Source: an uncultured Prevotellaceae bacterium
GTDB taxonomy: Bacteria > Bacteroidota > Bacteroidia > Bacteroidales > Muribaculaceae
Length of the DNA stretch: 35,609 nt
Assembly (NCBI GenBank): GCA_946410125.1
Contig: CAMJZF010000013.1
Location: 1 to 35,609 of the forward strand
Direction of reading: 5' to 3'
Each line of letters begins with the position of its first letter. Within the stretch, counting starts at the first letter, position 1. A program made the translations under genes and the position numbers. Of the stretch, positions 24,099 through 31,604 are shown piece by piece. The notes under the pieces are model-generated. The model saw only the letters and a program-made list of their open reading frames with translations. It was not told the origin of the DNA and made no database searches.

Positions 24099-25513
24099 CA
24101 CACGCCCTTTCCTGTAACTACAATTTTAATAGTATAAGCAAGTATCTTCACATCGTTTAGCAACGACATGTTCTCAATGTACAGCAAGTCATAGTCGAGC
24201 CGCTCAAGCATTTCATCGACATTGCGAGCATAACCAAACTTTACCTGACCCATCGACGTGATGCCTGGTCTAACCTGATGAACAAGAAGGTAGGCAGGCT
24301 TACGTGCCACAATCTGGTCGATATAGTATTGACGCTCAGGCCTGGGACCCACAAGCGACATGTCGCCCTTGAGCACGTTCCAGAACTGTGGCAACTCATC
24401 GATGCGATACTTGCGCAAGAAATGTCCCATGCGGGTAATGCGAGGGTCATTGTCGCTCGAGAGCTGAGGCACATTGTCTTTCTCGGCATCTACAACCATC
24501 GAACGGAACTTGTGAATCTTGAACTTCTTATTGTGATAGCCCACACGCTCTTGACTGAAAATTACAGGACCCCTTGAGTCCATTTTTATCATTATCGATA
24601 CTGTCAGGTAGATTGGGCTTAGCAATATCATTAATATTATAGAAACGACAATATCAAGCACCCTCTTGATATTCTTGCCTCCCTCGCTCATGGTGTTGCC
24701 GCCAATGTCGACAAGCGGATCACCATAGAGGTTGCTGAAACGGGCGCGCGACATGAACATGTTGTTCTTGTCGGGGGTCATCTTTATTGGGACGTTAAGG
24801 GCATACAGACGATCTATAACAGCAAGCATCTGCTCCATGCTTTGCTTGGTGGGAACAACAATCACCTCGCTCACGTCATATTCCTGACACTTTTGACCAA
24901 TCTGGTCAATCTCAAAGACAGGCAAATTTATATCCTTGACACGGTTTTCTCCAGGAAGGTCAACAAAGCCCACCACATTGTAGCCAAAGGTGTTTATCGT
25001 CTTTTTAAGGCGCTGGTAAAAAGCATATCCCGACGCTCCACTGCCAACAATCAGGGCATTGAACTGCAACTCGCCATTCCTTATCCTGCGAGTGCAGGCA
25101 TTGGTAATGAACAGGCGCACAACGTAAACAGCCACAAAAAGCAGTGCTCCAAGAAGAAGTATCACCTCATAATTGTCAATGCGGTTGTCGGCAAGGTCGT
25201 TGATAAGGGCCAGCAGGAACACCATGAAGCTGTTGCACACGGCACTTATCAGTGTTATAATGAACTCCTGCAATCGCGACTTGCGATAAGGAATATTATA
25301 GTAACCCGAAAGATAATAGACAAACATCATCAGCAACGGGAAAACAACTTGCCCCACAATTACATTTCCCGACAGCAAGAACGACTGCAACTCGACATAT
25401 CCCCTTACAAACCCTAAGTGGAATCGCAAGATATTGAAAATAAACCAAGCCACATTAGACGACAAATAATCGCCTACGACATATTTCATTCTTTGTTTAC
25501 GCTCGCCTGTCAT
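24098..25513 (-). CDS. Polyprenyl-phosphate sugar phosphotransferase, WcaJ/PglC-like (exopolysaccharide initiation)
   Basis: This 471-residue protein starts sugar-polymer synthesis by moving a sugar 1-phosphate from a nucleotide sugar to undecaprenyl phosphate in the inner membrane. The N-terminal third has four to five hydrophobic segments. A Rossmann-like CoA-binding-type domain follows (ALIVGSGASGYAFYQRL near residue 150). The C-terminal bacterial sugar transferase domain (about 280-471) has the diagnostic KIHKFRSM, LRKYRIDELPQFWNV and MSLVGPRPE motifs. The sugar is not identifiable; most Bacteroidales homologues are called glucose or galactose transferases. An internal ATG at 25489 is an alternative start. 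No other capsule gene is adjacent; the gene is coupled to a ClC gene. Confidence 0.9.
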   Translation of the reverse strand: MTGERKQRMKYVVGDYLSSNVAWFIFNILRFHLGFVRGYVELQSFLLSGNVIVGQVVFPLLMMFVYYLSGYYNIPYRKSRLQEFIITLISAVCNSFMVFLLALINDLADNRIDNYEVILLLGALLFVAVYVVRLFITNACTRRIRNGELQFNALIVGSGASGYAFYQRLKKTINTFGYNVVGFVDLPGENRVKDINLPVFEIDQIGQKCQEYDVSEVIVVPTKQSMEQMLAVIDRLYALNVPIKMTPDKNNMFMSRARFSNLYGDPLVDIGGNTMSEGGKNIKRVLDIVVSIILMILLSPIYLTVSIMIKMDSRGPVIFSQERVGYHNKKFKIHKFRSMVVDAEKDNVPQLSSDNDPRITRMGHFLRKYRIDELPQFWNVLKGDMSLVGPRPERQYYIDQIVARKPAYLLVHQVRPGITSMGQVKFGYARNVDEMLERLDYDLLYIENMSLLNDVKILAYTIKIVVTGKGV

Positions 25514-25557
25514 TTGTCAATTATCCAAAGTCGCAATTAGTTCTTACGAGGGAGTTA

Positions 25558-26118
25558 TTACCTAATTATCTTGAATGTGCCGTCGCTGTGGAGCATGATG
25601 ATGTTAGATGCAACGTGGGGAGTATCGTCTTGCCGACGATATTTCACAACATAGTCAACCCCTTGCTTGATTTCTTCACTAATATCGCCAAAGGTCTTCG
25701 CACCGGGCTCACCGCTCACATTAGCCGACGTTGACACGATTGGTTTGCCAAACTCGGCACAAAGTCGCTGGCAAAACGCCTCATGCGGAACACGAATCCC
25801 CAACGAGTCGTTCTCACCAAGTAAATTGGGTGCTACATTAAAGGCTCCATCATAAATTATGGTCAGTGGTTTAACTGCAACATCGAGCAATTCACGCGCC
25901 ATCTCAGGCACGTCAATCACATAGTGGTCAAGATGCTCAGCACTGTCGAGAAGCACAATCAGTGCCTTGTTGTCATCTCTTTTTTTTAAGGCATATACCT
26001 TCTTTACCGCCTCCTCGCAAGTGGCATCACACCCTATTCCCCAAATCGTATCGGTGGGATAAAGGATGAGACCTCCGCGGTTGAGCACATCTATGCAAGA
26101 TTTAATATCTTCGTCCAT
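25558..26118 (-). CDS. L-threonylcarbamoyladenylate synthase, short Sua5/YrdC (TsaC) type
   Basis: This 186-residue protein makes threonylcarbamoyl-AMP from threonine, bicarbonate and ATP, the first step of the t6A37 modification of ANN-decoding tRNAs. The YrdC domain spans nearly the whole protein: LILYPTDTIWGIGCDA near residue 16, the KKRDDNKAL lysine/arginine site, PLTIIYDG, SLGIRVP and KPIVSTSANVSGEP. It lacks the extra Sua5 C-terminal domain, as E. coli TsaC does. It is the first gene of the - strand run, 44 bases ahead of the glycosylphosphotransferase gene. Confidence 0.92.
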   Translation of the reverse strand: MDEDIKSCIDVLNRGGLILYPTDTIWGIGCDATCEEAVKKVYALKKRDDNKALIVLLDSAEHLDHYVIDVPEMARELLDVAVKPLTIIYDGAFNVAPNLLGENDSLGIRVPHEAFCQRLCAEFGKPIVSTSANVSGEPGAKTFGDISEEIKQGVDYVVKYRRQDDTPHVASNIIMLHSDGTFKIIR

Positions 26119-26169
26119 TTACACGTCTTTTTATTTGCGCCTTCAAGAGCACAATCTCAAATCAAATAA

Positions 26170-26177
26170 CAAAGGTA
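26170..26177 (-). promoter_or_regulatory. -7 box upstream of the Sua5/YrdC gene
   Basis: TACCTTTG on the - strand matches TAnnTTTG; the -33 position is A/T-rich without a clear TTTG. It lies in the 205-base divergent gap between this gene and the FMN-binding protein gene, which holds no other visible feature than the + strand boxes near 26275-26291. Confidence 0.5.
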
Positions 26178-26274
26178 GCACAAAGTGACCGATAAAAAAA
26201 GTAAATTTCACTTTTTTACCCGTTTTAATAAAAATAATTGTTAAATCACGGTTTTTATTACCCCCTTCGATTAA

Positions 26275-26291
26275 TATTTTTGGTAAGTTTG
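26275..26291 (+). promoter_or_regulatory. Two overlapping -7-type boxes before the FMN-binding protein gene
   Basis: TATTTTTG (26275-26282) and TAAGTTTG (26284-26291) both match TAnnTTTG. No clear -33 box accompanies either. The second would give a leader of about 27 bases. Confidence 0.5.
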
Positions 26292-26323
26292 CAGTCTAAT
26301 TCAATAAAAAAACGAACAATAAT

Positions 26324-26770
26324 ATGAAAAAGATTTATGTAACCCTTTCTATCGTGGCAATTGCTTTATTGGCTATGGCACCAAGTGCTATGGCTAAAGG
26401 CAAGAAGAGCACGTCACCACAAGTTATCTACACTGGTGAGATTGCCAAGAAGGTGATTGGCTACAACGGCACAACACCACTTAATATCACCATTACTAAC
26501 GGTAAAATCACCAACATCGAGGCTCTTGGCAACAAGGAGACTCCAGCCTACTTCAACAAAGCTAAAGAAAAAGTCTTCAAGCAATACATTGGCAAGAGTG
26601 TAAACGAGGCTCTAAAGTTAGATGCCGATGTTGCTACCGGAGCCACCTATTCGAGCGAAGCCCTCATCAAAAACATCAAGATGGGACTCGAGAAAGCCAA
26701 AGGCAGCAAGAGCGACAAAACCGCCAAGAAAGCCTCAAAATCTAAAGGCAAGAAACGAATGACAAGATAA
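26324..26770 (+). CDS. Small exported FMN-binding domain protein
   Basis: This 148-residue protein starts with a signal peptide ending SAMA|KGKK and continues as a single FMN_bind domain. The C-terminal end of the domain carries DVATGATYSSEAL, which fits the ApbE-type flavinylation motif Dxx(S/T)GAT; the predicted FMN-bearing residue is Thr108. Such domains also occur in NqrC and RnfG and act in electron transfer outside the cytoplasm. A Lys/Ser-rich tail of about 25 residues follows. The protein has no other domain, so it may be a soluble periplasmic flavin carrier or receive flavin for another complex. A terminator follows, then a Rieske-like lipoprotein. Confidence 0.88.
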   Translation: MKKIYVTLSIVAIALLAMAPSAMAKGKKSTSPQVIYTGEIAKKVIGYNGTTPLNITITNGKITNIEALGNKETPAYFNKAKEKVFKQYIGKSVNEALKLDADVATGATYSSEALIKNIKMGLEKAKGSKSDKTAKKASKSKGKKRMTR

Positions 26771-26792
26771 AAATCGATACTTTAAAAGTCAG

Positions 26793-26826
26793 GGTTGCGC
26801 TCCTTCAGTGAAGTGCAACCTTTTTT
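26793..26826 (+). terminator. Rho-independent terminator after the FMN-binding protein gene
   Basis: GGTTGCGCT (26793-26801) pairs with AGTGCAACC (26812-26820) with one G-U pair, and six T residues follow. Confidence 0.85.
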
Positions 26827-26860
26827 ATAATATTAATGCCATTCTCCCGTTTTATAAGCA

Positions 26861-27370
26861 ATGAGACTTTTTAAATTCACATTTTTATTGGTCATCGCTT
26901 GTGCCATGCTCACGGGATGCGAGAAGATTAACAACAAGTCGCTTCCAGGATTTTCGGTACTCATCAACCTGGGCGACTATGGAAGGTGGAACACCTATGG
27001 CGTTCATGCTTTGGGTGAATATCGCGTTTTCAACCGAGCAAAGGGATTACCCTCCAATTTCCCTTATGACGTGAACACCTACACCGGTTTTGGCGGTGTG
27101 CTGCTCTTCATGGGGCAGGACATGCGAACACTTGAACCCGTGCCCTTTGCATTCGACATGGCATGTCCTGTGGAGCATGATGTAAACGTCACCATCACTA
27201 TAGACCCCGACAACCTTGATGCCGTGTGTTCCAAGTGCAAGTCGCGCTACGACGTTCTGATTGGGGCCGGAGGGCCCAAGAGCGGAATTGCTATCGACTA
27301 CAAAGTAGGGCTGAACGTCTATCAAGTGCGCCCCACCAGCAACGGAGGCTACATCATCACAAACTATTAG
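26861..27370 (+). CDS. Rieske-like lipoprotein with altered cluster ligands
   Basis: This 169-residue protein has a lipoprotein signal with lipobox LTGC (Cys20 lipidated). Near the C-terminus the pair Cys102-Pro-Val-Glu-His106 and Cys123-Ser-Lys-Cys126, followed by SRYDV and GGPKSG, resembles a Rieske fold. A classic Rieske protein has CxH and CxxH; here they are CxxxH and CxxC. The protein could bind an iron-sulfur cluster with other ligands or a zinc ion instead. The preceding gene encodes a flavin-binding exported protein, so a redox role is reasonable but unproven. The stop codon is followed directly by AGTTTTC-type heptamers. Confidence 0.8.
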   Translation: MRLFKFTFLLVIACAMLTGCEKINNKSLPGFSVLINLGDYGRWNTYGVHALGEYRVFNRAKGLPSNFPYDVNTYTGFGGVLLFMGQDMRTLEPVPFAFDMACPVEHDVNVTITIDPDNLDAVCSKCKSRYDVLIGAGGPKSGIAIDYKVGLNVYQVRPTSNGGYIITNY

Positions 27371-27450
27371 CCAGTTTTCAGTTCTCAGTTTTCAGTTGGG
27401 CGACAGCCCCTTTAACCTGTAACCGTTAACCTTTAAACCCTTAAACCCAT
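27368..27450. repeat. Heptamer repeats after the Rieske-like gene
   Basis: Directly after the stop come CAGTTTT / CAGTTCT / CAGTTTT / CAGTTGG units (27372-27400), then a second tract of TAACCTG, TAACCGT, TAACCTT and TAAACCC units (about 27413-27450). The rest of the gap to 27545 is A/T-rich and holds no visible gene. Confidence 0.7.
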
Positions 27451-27545
27451 CTGAAATGCCACTCTTATCTTTACTCTAAAGTATATAGTAAGGCATAATT
27501 TCAAAAAAACTTTTGTTTTTTCTCAAAGAAATGAAAGTTTTTTTT

Positions 27546-27553
27546 TATTTTTG
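27546..27553 (+). promoter_or_regulatory. -7 box of the alcohol dehydrogenase promoter
   Basis: TATTTTTG matches the consensus. The nearest TTTG (27512-27515) is 30 bases away, too far for the usual spacing, so this is a weaker call. The leader would be about 28 bases. It is the likely promoter of the chain through DUF2007. Confidence 0.5.
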
Positions 27554-27587
27554 CACAAATAAAGAATAATCATAATTATAGATTACT

Positions 27588-28739
27588 ATGTTTCAGTTTA
27601 AAGTCCCCGATAAGATAATGATGGGCGACAACATTGTTGCCACAGCCGAAAACGTGTTTGGAGCCTATGGCAAGCATGCATTGATTGTTACAGGTCCTAT
27701 CGTGAGCCGCTCGACTATGACAGCAAGCCTTGAACGCACTCTTGACAGCGAGCGCATAAAATATACCGTCCTCCCTAATATTGAAGGAGAGCCCACAGTA
27801 AGCATGGTTGAGCAGGGCGTAAAAATGTATCAGGAGAATGGCTGCGACTTCATTATTGGTTTGGGAGGAGGCAGTCCCCTCGATGCTGCCAAAGCCATTG
27901 CAGCCATGACGGTCTTGCCTGGCTCGATAGCCGACTATAAAGGCTTCCGCATCGACAATGAGGTGTTGCCGCCGGTGATTTGTATCCCCACCACATCGGG
28001 TTCAGGTTCTGAGGTAACAAAATATACCATCATTACCGACGAGAACACCGGTGTAAAAATGTTCCTCTCGGGCGATGCCATGTTGCCTAAGATGGCAATG
28101 CTCGATTACACATTCTCCAATGGCTGCCCCAAGACTGTGACAGCTGCCACAGGCCTCGACGCATTGACACATGCTATCGAAGCATTTATTTCGGTTAACG
28201 CCCAGCCGTTGAGCGATGCCTTGGCATTAAGTGCCATCAAGCGAATAATGCGCTATTTGCCACAGGCTTATCGCGACGGCAGCAATGCAAAGGCTCGAAA
28301 GGAAATGTCAATTGCCGCATTGCAGGCAGGCATTTGCATCAACAACTCAAGCGTGACACTCGTCCACGGCATGAGTCGACCCATAGGGGCAAAATTCCAT
28401 GTCCCTCACGGCATGGCAAACGCCATGCTCCTCAAAACATGCCTTAACGACATGGAGATGTCGGCACGCCACAACCTGTCCCGCATCGCAACCTATCTGC
28501 GCATTCAGGCAGTAGACGAAATCGATGCCAGTGAGAAATTTGTCGAGGAGGTTGAGAAACTGATAGCAAAACTCGATGTCCCAAGTCTGAGCAAGTATGG
28601 TATCGACCGTGATGCCTATATGGCTGCTGTCGACGACATGAGCTTTGAAGCAATCATGAGCGGCAGTCCCTCGCATGCTCCGCGCGAATACACTGCCGAA
28701 GACATCAAGCATCTTTATATCAAGGCATTTGACGAATAA
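27588..28739 (+). CDS. Iron-containing (type III) alcohol dehydrogenase
   Basis: This 383-residue cytosolic protein belongs to the NAD(P)-dependent Fe-ADH family, which interconverts alcohols and aldehydes or ketones. The GGGSPLDAAKAIAAM motif near residue 93 binds the cofactor, and PTTSGSGSEVT near residue 137 is characteristic. Metal ligands are visible as the Asp and His in TGLDALTHAIEAF near residue 190 and two His in the VHGMSRPIGAKFHVPHG segment near residue 262. The substrate cannot be read from the sequence. The TAA stop overlaps the ATG of the first CapA gene by one base (TAATG). Confidence 0.92.
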   Translation: MFQFKVPDKIMMGDNIVATAENVFGAYGKHALIVTGPIVSRSTMTASLERTLDSERIKYTVLPNIEGEPTVSMVEQGVKMYQENGCDFIIGLGGGSPLDAAKAIAAMTVLPGSIADYKGFRIDNEVLPPVICIPTTSGSGSEVTKYTIITDENTGVKMFLSGDAMLPKMAMLDYTFSNGCPKTVTAATGLDALTHAIEAFISVNAQPLSDALALSAIKRIMRYLPQAYRDGSNAKARKEMSIAALQAGICINNSSVTLVHGMSRPIGAKFHVPHGMANAMLLKTCLNDMEMSARHNLSRIATYLRIQAVDEIDASEKFVEEVEKLIAKLDVPSLSKYGIDRDAYMAAVDDMSFEAIMSGSPSHAPREYTAEDIKHLYIKAFDE

Positions 28740-29869
28740 TGACATTTCTCAAAGTCAACACTTCTTATATTAAAAACACGATAGTGATGCTATCGTGTTT
28801 TATCACTACTATCTCGATGATGGGCTGCAATGGCAACAACAAGGGCTCTCAGGCAAGCCATGACACTGTTTCCTCCCACAGCATTGTCGATGACTCGGCA
28901 AGGATTGTGACTATTGCCATGACCGGTGACATAATGACCGGCACCACCTACCCCACTCCATGGCTTCCACCCAACGACGGCAAGGAGATATTCAACGACT
29001 GCAAGGAAATTCTGCGCAATGCCGATGTAGCTTGCGGTAACCTTGAAGGCGTGCTCGCCGACAGCGGCAATGCCCGCAAGGCAGGACGGCCTGGCACATT
29101 CTCTTTTTTGATGCCCACTAAGAGCGTTGACTTGCTTGTGGATGCCGGCTATGACTTCCTTGGTCTCGCCAACAACCACATCTTCGACTTTAGCGAGGAA
29201 GGCTGCCAGTCTACGGTCAACACATTGCAAAAAGCTGGAATAGGATTTGCAGGAATCAATGATGCCGAGTACAGCATTCGTGAGATTAATGGCGTGAGAT
29301 ATGGTTTTTGTGCCTTTGGTTTCAAGCGCTATAATCTCTCGGTTGACGACTCGGTAACAGTGAAACGCATTATCGGTCAACTCAGGCCCAAGGTCCACTT
29401 TGTGATAGTGAGCTTCCATGCAGGTCGAGAAGGTGCCGAGTTCAAGCACCTGCCACACGGACTGGAAACACATGCCGGGCAAAGCCGAGGCAATGCGCGA
29501 GTGTTTGCCCATCAGTGCATCGATTACGGAGCCGACATCGTGTATGGACACAGCCCTCACGTGTGCCGTGCCATGGAGCTCTACAAGGGGCACCTCATCG
29601 CCTATAGCCTGGGCAACTTTGCCACCCCAACAGGCATGAGACTTGAAGGAGAGCGCGGCTATGCCCCGGTGGTCACCGCCCGCCTCGACCGCCAAGGCAA
29701 GCTCATTGACGGCAAGATTCATTCCTTTATCCAGCGACGCAATGTCGGTCCACGGCGCGACACCACATGTAAGGTTGCCAAGGAAATAATGACGCTGACC
29801 CGCGAGGACATAAATGACAACAAACTAAATATTGCCCCTGATGGCACAATAACGACAAAAGAGACATGA
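28739..29869 (+). CDS. CapA-family lipoprotein, first of tandem pair
   Basis: This 376-residue protein resembles CapA/PgsA, a calcineurin-like metallophosphatase fold found in poly-gamma-glutamate capsule loci. A signal with lipobox SMMGC (Cys30) marks it as a lipoprotein. Family motifs are TGDIMTG, GNLEGVL, ANNHIFDF, VSFHAGREG and YGHSPHV followed by IAYSLGNFATP. No capB, capC or other poly-glutamate gene is in the window, so capsule synthesis should not be assumed. The start at 28739 gives a signal with a basic N-terminus; an ATG at 28787 would shorten it to an uncharged one. A terminator-like hairpin lies inside the signal-peptide coding region. Confidence 0.87.
   Translation: MTFLKVNTSYIKNTIVMLSCFITTISMMGCNGNNKGSQASHDTVSSHSIVDDSARIVTIAMTGDIMTGTTYPTPWLPPNDGKEIFNDCKEILRNADVACGNLEGVLADSGNARKAGRPGTFSFLMPTKSVDLLVDAGYDFLGLANNHIFDFSEEGCQSTVNTLQKAGIGFAGINDAEYSIREINGVRYGFCAFGFKRYNLSVDDSVTVKRIIGQLRPKVHFVIVSFHAGREGAEFKHLPHGLETHAGQSRGNARVFAHQCIDYGADIVYGHSPHVCRAMELYKGHLIAYSLGNFATPTGMRLEGERGYAPVVTARLDRQGKLIDGKIHSFIQRRNVGPRRDTTCKVAKEIMTLTREDINDNKLNIAPDGTITTKET
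28773..28801 (+). terminator. Terminator-like hairpin inside the signal-peptide codons of the first CapA gene
   Basis: AAAACACGATAG (28773-28784) pairs perfectly with CTATCGTGTTTT (28790-28801) across a 5-base loop, ending in a T-run in the stem. It looks like an A-T-closed intrinsic terminator or attenuator placed 34 bases after the dehydrogenase stop codon. Confidence 0.65.
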
Positions 29870-30978
29870 AATCAATAAAATATCTATCCATAGCACTACT
29901 GGCAGCAATGGCTTCTTGTGTCAACGGCATTGGCACCGGCAACCCACAAGGCAGCAGCGACACCACCAGCACCGACTCAATCGCCAAAGATGAACCGGCA
30001 GCACAAAAAAGAATCATCGACACTGTCACAATTTCGATGAACGGCGACATGATGCTTGGCTCGATACAGCCCAACGTCATCATGCCCGCCAACGATGGCA
30101 AAGACCTGCTGCGCGATTGTGCCCAGATAATCAGGAGTGCCGATGTGGCTTGCGCTAATCTTGAAGGCGTGCTCGCCGACCACGGCACCACACGCAAGGC
30201 TCCGGGACCACTCTCCTACTCGTTTATGATGCCCACACGATTTGTCAACCTGCTCACCGATGCCGGATATGACTTCATGGGCATTGCCAACAACCATATT
30301 TATGACTTCTACAAAGAGGGCGTCAGGTCAACAATCAACACTTTGCGAGACGCAGGAATAGGAGTTGCTGGCACCAAAGACTGCGAAACGGCAATAAAAG
30401 AGATAAACGGCGTGAAATATGGCTTCTGCGCCTTTGGGCATGAGGATTACTCTCTCAAGACCCAAGACACTGCCACCGTGAAACGAATAGTTACCCAACT
30501 GCGCAAGGAGGTCGACATCGTGATAGTGAGCTTCCACGGTGGAGCTGAGGGGACAGAATGCCGACACGTGCCATTTGGCACCGAGTTTTTCCACAACATG
30601 AACCGTGGCGACGTGCGACAGTTTGCACATCTGTGCATCGACTGCGGAGCCGACATCGTGTTTGGCCACGGTCCACACGTGCCACGAGGCATGGAGCTCT
30701 ACCGCGACCACCTCATTGCCTACAGCCTTGGAAACTTTGCCACCCTGGGCATGAGCGTTACTGCCCAAACGGGCTATGCCCCACTGCTCGTTGCCCGTCT
30801 TGACGGTAACGGAAAGTTCATCGACGGCAAGATACACTCTTTCATACAAGGCTTTCGCACAGGTCCTCGACGCGACTCCAGCAATGCCGTCCCCAAGGAC
30901 ATGAGAGCACTTACCCTTGAAGACTTTAAAGACAACAAACTTAACATCGCCGACGACGGCACTATAACACAACTATGA
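29866..30978 (+). CDS. CapA-family lipoprotein, second of tandem pair
   Basis: This 370-residue protein is a clear paralogue of the preceding one, sharing the order of all motifs: NGDMMLG, ANLEGVLAD, ANNHIYDF, VSFHGGAEG, FGHGPHV and IAYSLGNFATL. It also has a lipoprotein signal with lipobox MASC (Cys18) followed by a Ser/Thr/Asp-rich linker. It overlaps its neighbour by 4 bases (ATGA) and the next gene by 4 as well. The duplication is old, since many surface positions differ while catalytic positions are kept. The two may have diverged in substrate, act as a pair, or be dosage copies. Confidence 0.87.
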   Translation: MKSIKYLSIALLAAMASCVNGIGTGNPQGSSDTTSTDSIAKDEPAAQKRIIDTVTISMNGDMMLGSIQPNVIMPANDGKDLLRDCAQIIRSADVACANLEGVLADHGTTRKAPGPLSYSFMMPTRFVNLLTDAGYDFMGIANNHIYDFYKEGVRSTINTLRDAGIGVAGTKDCETAIKEINGVKYGFCAFGHEDYSLKTQDTATVKRIVTQLRKEVDIVIVSFHGGAEGTECRHVPFGTEFFHNMNRGDVRQFAHLCIDCGADIVFGHGPHVPRGMELYRDHLIAYSLGNFATLGMSVTAQTGYAPLLVARLDGNGKFIDGKIHSFIQGFRTGPRRDSSNAVPKDMRALTLEDFKDNKLNIADDGTITQL

Positions 30979-31604
30979 GACATTTATTAGTATTGATAAT
31001 GCTCGCTGCAGCACTGGCGGGCAATGCCTATGACGGAGTGAGCAAGCTCTTTGTCGAGGAGAATGGTGATTTGTTCAACTCACTGTCGCTCAGCACTCGA
31101 TATGAGTTGCTCAACAATTATGACCGCGAGACCAAAAGCGAAGTGACCAACAACCTGCACACTTCCGAATCAAGAATACTTGACTTGAGCAACGACTTCA
31201 TGAGGATTGCCACCTCATCGGGCAAAACGGTGGAGATGAAACTGCTCAAAAAGTCGGCACGCGACACCATAATCGCCGTTATCGAGACTGTTGACACGCG
31301 TCCCTACAAGGACAGCCGCATCTCTTTCTACGACACCAAGTGGAACAAGCTTCCCACCAAGAAATTCATCACCCTGCCCACTATCGACGACTTTTTCCTG
31401 CCTTCGGCTACCCGACAGCAGCGCGAGGAGCTGAAAAATGCAATCACTTTCACGATGATAGAGATGAAAATAGAGGGGAACACCCTGGTTGCCACATGCA
31501 ACCTTAGCGACTTTTTCATGGGTGAGAGTTTTAAGAGTTATTCAAGCATCGTAAAAGGCAAGATAGAGTATTCAATCAATAAGGCCAGTTTCAAGAAGAA
31601 ATGA
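30975..31604 (+). CDS. DUF3256-family exported protein
   Basis: This 209-residue protein starts with a signal peptide (MRHLLVLIMLAAALAGNA, cleavage before YDG) and looks like the DUF3256 family found in Bacteroidetes. The body is mixed alpha/beta, with regularly spaced Thr, Ile and Asp and no obvious catalytic motif. It overlaps both the upstream CapA gene and xseA by 4 bases each. The function is unknown. The family assignment rests on general resemblance in sequence and context, so I hold it at moderate strength. Confidence 0.7.
   Translation: MRHLLVLIMLAAALAGNAYDGVSKLFVEENGDLFNSLSLSTRYELLNNYDRETKSEVTNNLHTSESRILDLSNDFMRIATSSGKTVEMKLLKKSARDTIIAVIETVDTRPYKDSRISFYDTKWNKLPTKKFITLPTIDDFFLPSATRQQREELKNAITFTMIEMKIEGNTLVATCNLSDFFMGESFKSYSSIVKGKIEYSINKASFKKK

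Noticed and set aside
27371-27587. Possible tRNA or small RNA gene in the gap before the alcohol dehydrogenase gene
   Set aside because: No cloverleaf, no T-arm GGTTCRA pattern and only heptamer repeats and A/T-rich sequence; nothing supports an RNA gene.
28790-29722. 310-codon - strand frame opposite the first CapA gene
   Set aside because: CapA motifs are intact on the + strand, and the antisense frame reads as a shadow with no signal or family motif.
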